A stretch of 64,000 nucleotides of DNA from Heterotrichella gracilis (lineage: Eukaryota; Sar; Xanthophyceae; Tribonematales; Xanthonemataceae): the NCBI GenBank assembly GCA_032358255.1, contig JAULBX010018857.1, positions 124,001-188,000 of the forward strand. The letters run 5' to 3'. Positions 21,121 through 31,822 of the stretch are shown piece after piece. Under the pieces are notes generated by a model. That model made no database searches, was not told the DNA's origin, and saw nothing but the letters and a program-made list of their open reading frames with translations. The first letter of the stretch is position 1, and the number at the start of each line of letters is the position of its first letter. The position numbers were made by a program, and so were the translations under genes.

Positions 21121-24100
21121 TCACACTGACGCTGGCTGTGGGTAGAAGGCCTTTTTGGACAAATCAAACATCAGCTTGACGCTCTCTTCAGGGGTGCCCA
21201 CCAGCACCCCGTGGCCCAGGTTGAGCACGTGGCCTCTGGTTCCAGCCTTGGCAATGCAGTCGGCGACGGCTGCCTCAATTGCGGCAGGGGAGGCAAACAG
21301 GATGGCGGGGTCCACGTTACCCTGAAAAACGTAAGGAGGCAGGTGGGGAAGGGCATTGGAGGTAGGGAAGGAGGGGCTGGGGGCAGAATTCAAGCATGGT
21401 GCATGGGCTTTTGTCGAGGAGGGGCAGCGCGCAATGTTGTTTGAATGTTGCATCGTCAGGTGCTGGCGTTTGTGCAGACTTTCATGGCATGGTAGAGTGA
21501 ACTGGCAACATGAGATAACATGATTATCTCTCCCTGCTAAACCACTTCAATCCCACTCCTCAAAATGATTTGCTGTGGAAATCGAGACATTCACCCCCTC
21601 TGCTGAACCCCCTAAATCCCATCCGTTCAATGTGATTTTGATTTCGCACCTGCACCGAGACATTGGGGCCAATTCGCTTGCGTGCGTCCGCCATGTCCAC
21701 GGTCCAGTCCAGCCCCACCACATCCACGCCGGTGGACGCGATGCGCTCCAGCAGACCACCACTGCCATTGGCGTAGAGCGTGATGGGCGTGTTGGGGTGG
21801 GTGGCCTTGACGGAGCTCACGATGCGCTGGATGTATGGGCGGGACCACACGTCCCAGTCCTGCAGGGAGGAGGGTGCGGTGGGTGAGAGTCGAGGGACAC
21901 AATTATAAATTATAACATTTTTTTCATGACCAAATTGAGCAATTAAATCGAGCACCCAGCTTATGCTATATCTTTCTGATGGGAGAAAATATAGAAACAA
22001 GAGGGGAAACATTTGCTGACACGCTACAATACCTTGGGTGGTAGTTGCCCGCCCCACGAGTCAAACAGCTGTATGCAGTCTGCGCCCGAGTCTATTTGGA
22101 ACTTGACGTAGGTGGCGATCTGGTCCGCCAGGTGCGACAGCAGCGCATCCAGCACCTCCGGCTCGTTGTGCGCCATGCCCTTGATGGTCTTGTACAGCGA
22201 GGAGCTGCCACCCTCCACGATGTAGGTGGCGAGGGTCCAGGGACTGCCCACAAACCCTAGCACAGCGATCTGCACGAGCGGCATGGGGATGGATTCGGTG
22301 ATGGCGGTTTGTAGGACATCGTTCATGCAAGGTGACACGCATGCCTAAAGGGTGAGCACAGCAAGTGACCATGCCATGCCATGCCGTGCTGGGCATGCTG
22401 CAGCTTTGGCAATAACTGAAATGGTGCACTCTGTGCATTGCACACCCACATCCAGGCAGCCTATCCACACATCCCCAGTAGCATTTGCTGGCCGCGAGTA
22501 TCATGCGACAAGGCATACCTCCTGATCAACTTCGTTGCGCAGGATCCTCAAGGACTCCCCCACAAACTCCACTTTGCTGAGATCAAGCGCGTGCAGCTTC
22601 TTGACCTACAGTACGATTTCTGGTGTGAGTGAGATGCCGTCAGGTTGCGGAACTCGCGCCTGCAGGGCTGCCATGCAGACTGTCCCGCGACCTTGCATGT
22701 AAGTGTGCAAGATCAGGAATTGCAGCTGCGCTCATGATTGTGCACGCACCCCTTCCAGGGTACGAATCGTCTCCTCAAGGACGGGACCCTTGACATCATC
22801 AATCTCAAAAGGCATGCCAATCCCAGGCAGTGGAGTCAAAATGTCACTGCAAGCACACACAAATTCAGCCACCGGCTGAGAAGGGATGAAAAACAGCTCA
22901 AGGTGCCATTGGGAAACACTGCATTGCAGTTTAATAAAACAACCCCAAAGCATTGGCATGGGTGGTATGACCTACCTGAACAAAATGACGCCATCTGGCC
23001 GGAAGCTCCGGTAGGGCTGCAGGCTGATCTCCACAATCAAGTCTGTTTTCTCAGACCTGGACGGTCACCAAAACCACCTCAGCACGGTCACAAACGCACA
23101 CACAGTACTCAACCACAGAGATGACTCAACAGCTCACCTTTCCCGGAAGGATGGGTGCTTCTTTGCCAGCTCTCTGTATGACTGCGCACCACAAAAAAGT
23201 GTTAGGAACAGGCCCCTTGCTGCATACACAAACACTGATGCCACAACCCTAGTAGGAGAGCTGACAGGTGGAGGCAGTGGAGGGAAGGTAATGTACGGGT
23301 GGAAATGGGGGGAGAAATGTGTGCCGGGGGATATCTCGTCCACTTTCAGTGCACCCCTCCCCTTCCTCCACTGAGACCCTAACCCCGTCCATTCCTCAGC
23401 ATGCCATGATGCCAGATTACAAACCCCCCGCTTTGAAGGGAGTTGACATTGCAACTCACCGCTTGGTATCTGCCTGCTTGCCTCATCATCCTGCAACAGG
23501 ACGGTTTCTGAGCACCACAACTGAAAAACACAACCACATGCAGGCGCCAACTCCTAGGTCAGGTCCTCATAGGATCAACAGAGTGGCGAATGGGGACAAC
23601 ACTTGGCGTTTGTTTGATATTTCTAAAATCTGCTTGTGAGTGATGCGAGCTATCCGTGGTTCATACAGGTAACTAACCGTACGGCTACTTAAGTTAATTA
23701 AACAAGGAGATACTGACAGAGAAGCTGGACTGGTACTAGCACCTGTCATGATCTAGCCAGGAGCACCAAGGCAGGGCACCCATTGCCCTGGCCCATTGGC
23801 CATCTCAGTCACAGTGTGCTTTGGCAACAAACCGACTTACCAGCATGGTGGCCTCTCCACAGCCTGTCCACGTGCAGCCCTCACCAACAGTGGCTCTGCA
23901 GTGCAAAGACCTATGTCAGCAACAGCAGGAGACAGCGTGAGCAAGCTACAGGTAGCCTGGCTAGTACACTGCCAGGTATTGTGTACCTTGAGCTGGTGTT
24001 GTTTGTGCTGACACTTTCAATGCTGAGCTGCGAGCATAGCCAAGCCTTCTATGTGAGGTTGTGTGGCCAAAGGTAGGGACACCCTTGAGCTTCTGTGCAA

Positions 24101-24140
24101 TGGCATTTTGCATGCTTCCAGCCCCAGTGTGGGTGGCCAT
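21121..24140 (-). CDS. hemE: uroporphyrinogen decarboxylase, plastid
   Basis: Decarboxylates the four acetate side chains of uroporphyrinogen III to coproporphyrinogen III in plastid heme and chlorophyll synthesis. Exons: 24140-23987, 23895-23841, 23490-23460 (31 nt), 23181-23138, 23056-22976, 22846-22750, 22605-22519, 22344-22033, 21859-21650, 21321-21121. Phases are continuous, 423 aa. The first exon ([20 protein letters not shown]) is rich in Ser/Thr/basic residues, like a transit peptide. The mature enzyme starts [10 protein letters not shown] and shows MMRQAGRY (substrate-binding Arg), [30 protein letters not shown] (conserved Asp), [50 protein letters not shown] and HVLNLGHGV (conserved His). 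The invariant MRQAGRY motif is encoded entirely by a 31-nt mini-exon. It is divergent from the iminopeptidase gene. Confidence 0.96.
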
Positions 24141-24921
24141 TGAAACGATGCGTGTGTCCCTCAGAAGTGCACAGGAACTCGCTTCCGACCACGTAGCTTG
24201 TACAGAAACGGTGATCGCAGTCTGTTTGATTGCAACTACACCTACTCTACAATGAATAGCTAGACGGCTGGGGCGTTACCCCTCCTGAGAGCAACGCACA
24301 GAGGTTCCACTAACGCCGTGGTTCTGCAACTGACTAGTCCGCAAGCTTCTCTGAGTAGCATGCGAAGGAATTGTTGCTGATGCAGAGGGCGCAAACGAAG
24401 GGATAGAGAGCTTTTTATACAGCAGCAAACCAGGGTCAGCTTTTTACTGGCCAGCCTGCCAGCTCAGCCTTTGGAAACCCTAGATTAGAACCCTAAACCC
24501 TTTCTGCGAGCTGACGTGGCATTTTATCAAAAATCCGAACCATTAAATGGGGTTGAAATTCCTGAATGTTTTTTGTGGCTGCTTTTGTTGGGCCTTTGTA
24601 GGTCACAAAAGCCTTAGAATGGGGTGCAAGCGCTTGTAGTTGCACTGAATGCATAACCCACGTTCAAAACAAGGAGACTTGCATCGACTCCTTTGACTGC
24701 AATAGGGTTCCTGCTGTGTACACTGGGACCACTTGACAACCAGCTGTTGGCAACTGTGCAGCTGCCCGTAATTGGGTTGAACTAAAAGCTCTATCTGCGT
24801 ATCGTTCCACCACAGGGTGTACCAAAACATGGTATCGCTAGGCTTTGCTTTTTCAGGACCATACCCAGCAATAGCCCACACACGGGCAGCTAACAGAGGG
24901 ACCCAAGGTTCTCAGCACCGC
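24141..24921. other. divergent intergenic region (hemE / iminopeptidase)
   Basis: 780 bp between divergent start codons. It holds two CCCTA-type motifs near 24478-24500 (ACCCTAGATTAGAACCCTAA). No coding exons recognised. Confidence 0.6.
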
Positions 24922-27900
24922 ATGGTCCTTGCTCCCACTGTGTCCAAGTGGGAGCTTCGACGTCCACCTTGCAGCCTTACCAAGCTCACTGGCCAGCATT
25001 GTATCTCACGCGGTAGAGGCAGGGCCAGGAGCATACGGGTGTCAGTAACAGCAGCAGCAGCAGCAGCAACAAGTAAGCTCGTCTCCTAAGTCCTGCAAAC
25101 CACACTTCCCTGCTGTCTGGTGCGATGTGTCTGTCTATGCCTTATGCCAGGGGCAATATCATGGTATACCAGTGAAGGTATATGGGGTGTAGTCCCCCCT
25201 CTGCAATTTCTGACACCTTCAAACATGGCCCACCAGTTTTGCTTGCATCATATTTTTATTTTTATTTTCTTTCTTTTCTTTTTTACTCTGTCCCCACCAG
25301 CTCGGCAGCCCAAGTCAGCACAGCTGTGGCAGTGGCTGAAACACACCCTCTCCCGTGCAGCCTCAGGAGGCACCCCTGGCCAGCTGCGCACCCTGTACCC
25401 CGCCCAGCAGCCCCACAAGACAGGCTACCTGCAGGTCTCCCCGCAGCACACCCTGTACTACGAGGAGTATGGCAACCCACAGGGGCAGCCTGCCCTGGTG
25501 GTGCACGGGGGACCTGGGGCGGGCTGCTACCCCAATCATGGGTGAGTCGCCTCCCCTAACCCCTAAACCCTAAACCAACCTCGTGGCACCTCCCTAAACC
25601 CTAAATCCTAAACGCCCTTACACATATACACATATTGGCTGCTGCAAACACATGTGGCTGACGAGGCCCTTTGAAGCACCCACCGGTGTTGGACAATATG
25701 AAATCCAAACCCACTGTAGGCACTCCAAACCGTGTGTCGACACCAACCATTTTGGTGGTTTGTGCACACACCCCGTACAATGTGTGCGGGGGGATGATGT
25801 TCACGAGGGTGTGCACCATTGCGCCCATGCGCCAGGGGTGTTCAAACGCAACTGCATTATGGCGCCAGCATCTTTCTCCTCCCCAACTACTAGTATCACT
25901 CACCCCCTGCCCTGCAGCCGCTTCTTCGACCCGAAGCACTGGCGGGTGGTGCTGGTGGACCAGCGGGGATGCGGGAAGTCCACACCAAAGGCCTGCCTGC
26001 AGGACAACACCACCCAGGCCCTGGTGCACGATTTTGAGATGCTGCGCGAGCACCTGGGGGTGGATGCCTGGGTGCTGCTGGGCGGGTCGTGGGGCGTCAC
26101 GCTCTCGCTGGCCTACGCACAGGCGCACCCCTTGAGGTGAGACACCCTGATAGGGTTTGGGATGGGAGGGCATGAAAGTGTTGCAAATTGTGCTTGGGCA
26201 TTGTCGCGTGGAACTCAATGGCGCGGGGTGAGTGGGTGTGTGGTTGTCTCGGTTACGGTATTCTGAACACCTACACTTTCATGTAGATGCATGTGTGCAT
26301 GCATATCCATGCACACACTTCTCAAGACTGAATGCTGCATCCATGCAGGGTTTTGGGCATGGTGCTGCGCGGGGTGTGCCTCATGCGGCCCTGCGAGATT
26401 GACTGGATGTACCGAGGGGGGTGCGGGGCGATGTACCCAAAAGCGTGGGAGGATTTCCTGGGCCACCTCACGCCACAGGAGCAAAGCGACCCGCTGGCGG
26501 CATACTACGCCAGGATGACTTCAGAGAATGAAGCTGTGCGGGAGGCAGCGGTGGGTACATAGGAGCATGGATGCAGCTGGGTACATTGGAATAATTGGGG
26601 TCTAGGGTTGCACGAAGGTATGCTTTGCATCCATGGGGTGGAGGGATTGCTCCGGCAGTTTCTGCATGTATCTGTAAAAAATGAGGTGAGGACGAGGGGA
26701 TCAGTTGTCATGAGCCAGCCAACACATCATAATCGCAACACACAGAAATTTTGCTGTCAATATATTTCACGGTAAATACCGCATAACGTGAGTTCATCCT
26801 TAGCTCCATGGTTGTAAATGCGTCCTCCCATGCAGGCAAAAGCGTGGCTGGGGTGGGAGATGTCAGTCGGATTTGGCAGCAGAGGGAGCAAGCTGCAGGT
26901 GTGGGATGGCGACAAGTGGAAGCAGCACGACTTCCCGTCCCCTCCACCCAAGTCCCCTCCCACCCCCTTGCCGTTGACATCGCAGCAGCTGTCCGATCGG
27001 TGAGCCAAACTGCGCATGGCAATTGTTTTAGCTTTGTATGTGATTGAATGACCACCCCACATGGATGTCATGTTGGTGCATTTTGAGGGATGTTATGGGC
27101 GCCGCCAGTAATGTTGTGGTGCACCCTGCATGGCAACGGCCGTTCTTCTCGTGTGGTACCACCAGTGATGCGTCACAGCCAAGCACTGGGTTCGGACACA
27201 CGGGAAAATAGTGTTGAAAACCATGGCCTGACAATTGGCTTTTATACCTGTACAGGTTGGAGAGCTCCCTCCTTGCCTCCTCATCATCATCTTCCCCCAC
27301 CCAGCCTGCAGCAGCCACACCCGAAGCAGCAGCAGCAGCACCAGTGGACAGCACGCATGTAGAAGATGCTGCTGCAGCTCCTTCCCTTGCACAGCCTGCA
27401 TCCTCGGCACCCGAAGCAGCAGTACTAGTGGACAGCACGCCTGTAGAAGGCACTGTTGCTGCATCTTCCCCTGAACAGCCTGCACCACCGGCACCTTCGG
27501 TCGCACCAGAGGAAAGCGCGCCACTAGTGGCAACGGCTGAAGCGGCAGTGGCAGCAGCAGCAGTGGGCGAGGCCAACCCTGCCTTTGCCGGTGGTGGCAG
27601 CGCCTCCTCCACCCTGGCGCAGGCCCTGCTGGAGTGCCACTACAGTGTCAATGCTGCTTTCCTATTGGACCAGCCGCTGCTACAGGTGCGTAGTCTGGCC
27701 TAAGCCTGGGCGTAAACCCTAATCCCTGGCCTACAAGTTAAGGGCTCGCCGCGATGGGGTGTAATTTGAGGCCCCTAGCTTGACCAGGGGGGCTCAAATT
27801 CTGTTGCTATGTACCCAAAGCTACGGCTAGCCCTGGCCCCTTATTTCTGTATGTGAATTGGTGCAAACCTGCTTGATACATATTATTCTCCATCTATATT

Positions 27901-28334
27901 ATTGTGAAGCGTGACTGGCAATTATCAACTCTCCCCCTAACCCCACCACCAGGGACTCCCTTTGATCAGCCACATGTTGTTCTCCCTCTGCATAATAGTG
28001 AAATGGTTTCTATCTAGTAATGAAATGGGACTGGCAATCACAAACTCTCCCTTGTCCCCCCCCACAGGGCGTCCCCTTGATCAGCCACATCCCCACCATC
28101 GCTGTGCATGGGCGCTGGGACATGGTGTGCCCCGTGCGCACCCCCTACCAGCTGCACGGCGTGTGGCCCCAGATGGAGCTGAGGGTGGTGCCAAATGCGG
28201 GGCACTCCATGTACGACCCCTCCATCACGCATGAGCTGCTGAATGCCACGGACAGGATGAAGCGTGTGCACAAGGGGAGCGACTCGTGGGGGGTGCAACG
28301 GGACGGGGAGCGTGTGCCAGCTGGCAGCGCTTGA
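24922..28334 (+). CDS. proline iminopeptidase (S33 alpha/beta hydrolase) with large insert
   Basis: Removes N-terminal proline from peptides. Exons: 24922-25072, 25301-25541, 25918-26136, 26349-26550, 26836-26999, 27256-27685, 28068-28334. Phases are continuous, 557 aa against roughly 310-400 for the family. An N-terminal extension rich in Ser, Arg and Ala suggests plastid or mitochondrial import. Core: LVVHGGPGAGCYP (oxyanion hole), VVLVDQRGCGKS, LLGGSWGVTLS (nucleophile Ser), GRWDMVCP (Asp) and PNAGHSMYD (His), so the triad is complete. Exon 6 (27256-27685) plus the end of exon 5 encodes about 170 residues of Ala/Ser/Pro/Glu-rich low complexity, with a repeated VDST-(H/P)VE motif, inside the hydrolase fold. 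It probably loops out near the cap domain. The intron before exon 7 contains a copy of the exon 7 border. Confidence 0.93.
25555..25615 (+). repeat. CCCTAAA run in iminopeptidase intron 2
   Basis: CCTAACCCCTAAACCCTAAA and a second cluster (CCCTAAACCCTAAATCCTAA) lie just inside the intron after the donor at 25542, in gene-sense orientation. Confidence 0.9.
27885..28095 (+). repeat. tandem duplication of an intron end plus exon 7 border
   Basis: Intron 3' sequence, acceptor and the first exon bases are present twice: about 27890-27977 (ending ACCAGGGACTCC...TTTGATCAGCCACAT) and about 27985-28092 (ending CACAGGGCGTCC...CTTGATCAGCCACAT). The shared upstream part includes TTCTCC-TCT, GACTGGCAAT and CAA-CTCTCCC. 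The first copy is an intronic pseudo-exon border with a plausible acceptor near 27954. Confidence 0.9.
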
Positions 28335-28495
28335 TGGCGAGTGTTGATACATGTGGTGCTACCTGTACCCATGCGTGGCCAGGGCGCCTTGCCAAGTTTG
28401 AACGAATACTCGCTCAGCGTCTCAATTTTTTCATTGCCTAGTGAATATGGTAGTGTATGGGAATGTTGTCAACACAAAGCAATGCTGCAGCTCTG

Positions 28496-28500
28496 TGTAA
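28496..28500 (+). terminator. candidate TGTAA poly(A) signal (iminopeptidase)
   Basis: TGTAA, the chlorophyte poly(A) signal, lies about 160 nt after the iminopeptidase stop. Position and motif only. Confidence 0.4.
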
Positions 28501-28764
28501 TACTATGAAAGGAAAGTCTTGGACTGCAATTCTGATCATACTATTCGATTCTTTCCTAAACATTCAACTTGTGCACCATATTCCGTTGCAGTGCTCAGCA
28601 GTACCTCTTGAGTGAACCTTATATGTTCTGAACCATTTGGTGTTACAAGTAGAACTAGCGTGAATTCTTGTACTGCTTTGCAAAGGGTAGCAATGTGAGC
28701 TGCGAGTTGTGATCGCATGAAAACGAAGTTGATTAGTCAATTGTAACATTAACTGTTATTGTAA

Positions 28765-28769
28765 TTACA
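28765..28769 (-). terminator. candidate TGTAA poly(A) signal (PGAP3)
   Basis: TGTAA on the minus strand about 46 nt after the PGAP3 stop codon. Confidence 0.4.
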
Positions 28770-28814
28770 ATGATTGGCCCAATCCTGTCATGGCTCCCCT
28801 ACAGGCATGGTTGT

Positions 28815-29837
28815 CTACAACTTGACCTTGGACGCCGCATTGCCCTGCAGCACCCACGCCACATCACCGCACACAAACCTGTACCACAGCCACGTGAGGG
28901 GCACAGTGCATGCGTGCCACAGCGCATGCGAATCAACCAGGCGCAGCACCGGAGGAACATCGAAAATCTCCAAAAGGAGCGCCGCATGCGCCAAGACGAG
29001 GAACACAAGCATGGAAACCCTATTAGGGTGGCGCACAGCCGTCACCCACCCACCCCATGTCAGCGCCTGCGCCAACCCCACAGCCACACCCAGCTGGACA
29101 TTCAACCCGTAGTCAAAGAGCACAAACAGCATGTAACAGCAATGGGTGATGTACAGCACCGCAAGAAGCACCGCGAGTAACCTAAACAGCCTCCCTTGGT
29201 GGCGAGGGACCACCCGCTGGATCGCCACCACCAACCCAAACACAAGCACAGCATCAGCAATTAGGTAATCAAAACGCTCCGTCACCTGCGTATCCCGAGC
29301 GTGGAAAATTGCCGAGGCCAGCCATGCAGCAACCGACAGGGCGCCATAGGCCACGTACCACCCCGCCACACCCGCCGCATGCACTCCGCTGCCCGCTGCC
29401 TGCTGCACCCGCCTCAGCCCCACCACATGCGCCGCCAGGTTCAGCATCGACAGCACCGAGGAAGCCACCTCCTGCATGCCCCAGACCCTAAGGAAGGGCC
29501 ATTTCCCAAAGTACTTGGCTGGCGGGCCCTGGCGCTGAGCCTCTATCAGCTGCATGCATCGATACTTGCACTCATCGGAGCAGCTCCAGAGCCACATGCG
29601 GAAGAAAACCCCGTCAGGGTTTTCGCGGCCCTCGTCGCACCCTGGGATGCAGTGCTCCTCGCTGGGGACTGCACCCCCTCGATGCTGCACGCATCCTGAT
29701 TTGCTGCAGTGGTGGTAGCAGTGTCTGAAGCTGGGCTGCGCATCCCCGGGGCTCGCCCGCGCCAATGTCAAGAGGAGAAAAAGCGTTGCAACAAGGAGTG
29801 GTATGGCCGGTGCATGGATGGCAGCTGTGGTGCGCAT
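28815..29837 (-). CDS. PGAP3: GPI-specific phospholipase A2-like protein, PGAP3/Per1 family
   Basis: Remodels the lipid of GPI anchors on proteins in the ER/Golgi by removing an unsaturated acyl chain. Single uninterrupted frame of 340 aa, the family length, starting at ATG 29837 (MRTTAAIHAP); the frame is also open upstream with a TTG. An N-terminal signal peptide (LLVATLFLLLTLARA) is followed by the lumenal Cys-rich region (CYHHCSKSGC, WSCSDECKYRC) and seven hydrophobic spans. The CREST-superfamily metal-site motifs are present: SAIFHARDT...ERFDY and DSHALWHACTVPLTWLWY. It is the only intronless protein gene in this intron-rich window, which could reflect retroposition or intron loss. Confidence 0.95.
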   Translation of the reverse strand: MRTTAAIHAPAIPLLVATLFLLLTLARASPGDAQPSFRHCYHHCSKSGCVQHRGGAVPSEEHCIPGCDEGRENPDGVFFRMWLWSCSDECKYRCMQLIEAQRQGPPAKYFGKWPFLRVWGMQEVASSVLSMLNLAAHVVGLRRVQQAAGSGVHAAGVAGWYVAYGALSVAAWLASAIFHARDTQVTERFDYLIADAVLVFGLVVAIQRVVPRHQGRLFRLLAVLLAVLYITHCCYMLFVLFDYGLNVQLGVAVGLAQALTWGGWVTAVRHPNRVSMLVFLVLAHAALLLEIFDVPPVLRLVDSHALWHACTVPLTWLWYRFVCGDVAWVLQGNAASKVKL

Positions 29838-29996
29838 ACTGGTCAATCGGCACCTGCTGAGGGGCTAGGGTTGATGGAGCGCATCTATGGGGGCTGTCAG
29901 CTGCTGTGTGGCGTGTACAGCCTCCTTAGCAGGGCGTGAGCGGTAAATTGGTTGCGTTTGCGGGCGTCTGGGGTGTGAGATTTTTCAGAGCTGTTT

Positions 29997-31236
29997 TTAT
30001 TGTAGCACCCCTGACAGCTGCAGCTCCGCCACCTCAAAGTTCCAGGTGGAGGGGCGGTCAGGCTCAGACTGGAGGTTGATCACCTGGAGGGGCACACAGG
30101 CACTGTGTAAGTGCGGTGCACTGCGGTGCTCCAGTGAGTGCATTGGCATCCTCATTGGCGGCAAGAATTTATTCATTTTTGCTTCCGGTACCGCAGATGA
30201 CCATGCATGGGTGCTGGCTACATTGTATGGCACACGGTTGACATGGGCATGGCTTGTAGGAGCAGGGGGTAGCCAAGGGCTCGTACAGCACAGAAGTATG
30301 CGACCACCCCGGCAGCCGTTACCTTGAAGGCTTGTATGCTGTGCTGCCCTTGGTCCCCTGTTCCCTGGATGACCTTGCCCACCGCCAGTATGTAGTCCCC
30401 GACGCAGCACTCGTCGTAGTTGCTGTGCATCAGCTTGGCTTGGAACTCCACAGTGATGGCGCCGCTCCCGTCATCCACCACACAGGAGCTGGCGTGCAGG
30501 CTGGTCACAGTACCCTACAAGGGTAAAAGCATCACCTGATCAGGGTCTAGGGTTTAAAGTTTGGGGATTAAGGATTGTGATGGCGCCGCTCCCGTCGTCA
30601 ACCACACAGGAGCTGGCGTGCAGGCAGGTCACGGTACCCTGCAGGGTAAAGTACCACCTGTTTAGGGTTTAGGGTTTAAGGAATGCAATGGCGCCGCTCC
30701 CGTCGTCCACCACCCATGTAGGAGCTGGCACCTATCGGATGGCACCAGTCAGGAAGCTAAAGCCAACCAACCCATGATCCACCTCCCAGGCCACATGCAT
30801 CACAGTGCCAGGGAACCCTAGCTAGGCGGAACCATGTCCTGGCAGAGCATGTCGCCAACGTGCCGTTCCCGCCGCTGAGCAGGGCAGTTCATACGAAATG
30901 CCTTCACTGATAGTGGGGTTCTGCAGTTGGGATGCAAATGCAGGCAACTAAGTTTTTACTTTGCAACTGCTGTGTACCACGCAAGGGACATGGTGCGAGG
31001 AACGCAGTTGGTGATTGGTTACGCCGCAGTCCATGCATACATCGCACGTCTGCCGGCATAGATACGTAGTGATAGATAGTAGTCTCAAACGTTGCACTAA
31101 AGCCCCCACTCACCTGTATCCAGACACGGCACACCTCGTAGGGTCCTATTTGCAGCGTCACTACCCCGTCACCTGCTACTTCTAGCAAGTGGGCAGTTTT
31201 CAACTGGGCGATAAACACCTTAACGTGCACGTCCAT
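29997..31236 (-). CDS. RMI2: RecQ-mediated genome instability protein 2 (RMI2), OB-fold
   Basis: OB-fold partner in the BLM/RecQ-TOP3-RMI dissolvasome, which resolves double Holliday junctions. Exons: 31236-31114, 30514-30323, 30083-29997; phase 0 at both joins, 133 aa, the usual RMI2 size. The protein reads as one OB fold: VFIAQLKTA, VCRVWIQGTVTSL (compare plant RWLQG-type strand), CVVDDGSGAITVEF, VGDYILAVGKVI, SIQAFKVINLQSEPDRPSTW and NFEVAEL. The order and spacing match plant and animal RMI2. The RPA2/STN1 OB families are alternatives but lack this C-terminal segment. The long first intron contains two partial copies of exon 2. It is divergent from the PSII S4 gene, 586 bp between starts. 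Confidence 0.85.
30455..30745 (-). repeat. three serial copies of the RMI2 exon 2 start
   Basis: The first 60 or so bases of exon 2 (ending at the GGCGCCAT codons) occur as the true exon (30514 downwards), as copy 2 at about 30650-30578 (acceptor CCCTGCAG retained, first 20 codons open) and as a shorter copy 3 at about 30735-30686. Each extra copy stops just after GGCGCCAT and is followed, in gene sense, by CCCTAAA-like filler (about 30541-30570 and 30655-30680). Confidence 0.93.
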
Positions 31237-31822
31237 GAAACAGCCCCATCCCCGGGCGTTGTCCAAAAATACACACTTGCACAGTACTGCAGCAATGATA
31301 AGAGTTGGAATCCAACTGTTGGATGTTGTGGTTGGCTAGTTTACGGACCAAGTTTGGTACTTTAGCGTATAATGTGGTGCAGCAGCGTCTGCAATAAGCC
31401 CACTGTAGAGCTTGTGGTGTAATACCGTTCTTTGGTAGTGAAGTAAATAACTTCCTCCATATATGCATGCATACAGCCCTCCACACAGTACACTCCCCTC
31501 GCCTTTACGTCTGCCAGACACTCAAGTTCACAGCTACCAGCGAGGTTGGTCTTCAGCGCGACTGCAACCTGTTACCAAGCACTGCAGAGCGTATCTCTTT
31601 GAGGACTGCAGTATTTGACCGCCACGACGACAGTGGCTGTGCTCCAACGCGATGCATGCGTGCATGGCCGTTGCATGCATCGTAGATAGCAAAGCTCAAG
31701 GGTAACCGCAGCACACCCAGCTTTAATTCATAGTAATCACTAGCTTCAGTAGCTTCATGCTAGCCCTTTGGTCCTTTCCTTGAGCGGATTTTCGTCGGCT
31801 TGTCGTGGGATTGCCCGGTAGC
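31237..31822. other. divergent intergenic region (RMI2 / PSII S4)
   Basis: Presumed shared promoter region. It contains ATGCATGCA palindromes near 31460 and 31675. No coding exon recognised. Confidence 0.55.

Larger units (their letters stand above)
28335..28814. other. convergent 3' flanks of iminopeptidase and PGAP3
   Basis: No gene seen. Carries candidate poly(A) signals for both neighbours (see TGTAA entries). Confidence 0.6.

Noticed and set aside
25045-25072. GCAGCA triplet repeat as an expansion locus
   Set aside because: Only a few units, coding for alanine at the end of the iminopeptidase presequence; unremarkable.
29301-29699. 132-codon plus-strand frame
   Set aside because: Shadow of the PGAP3 gene on the opposite strand.
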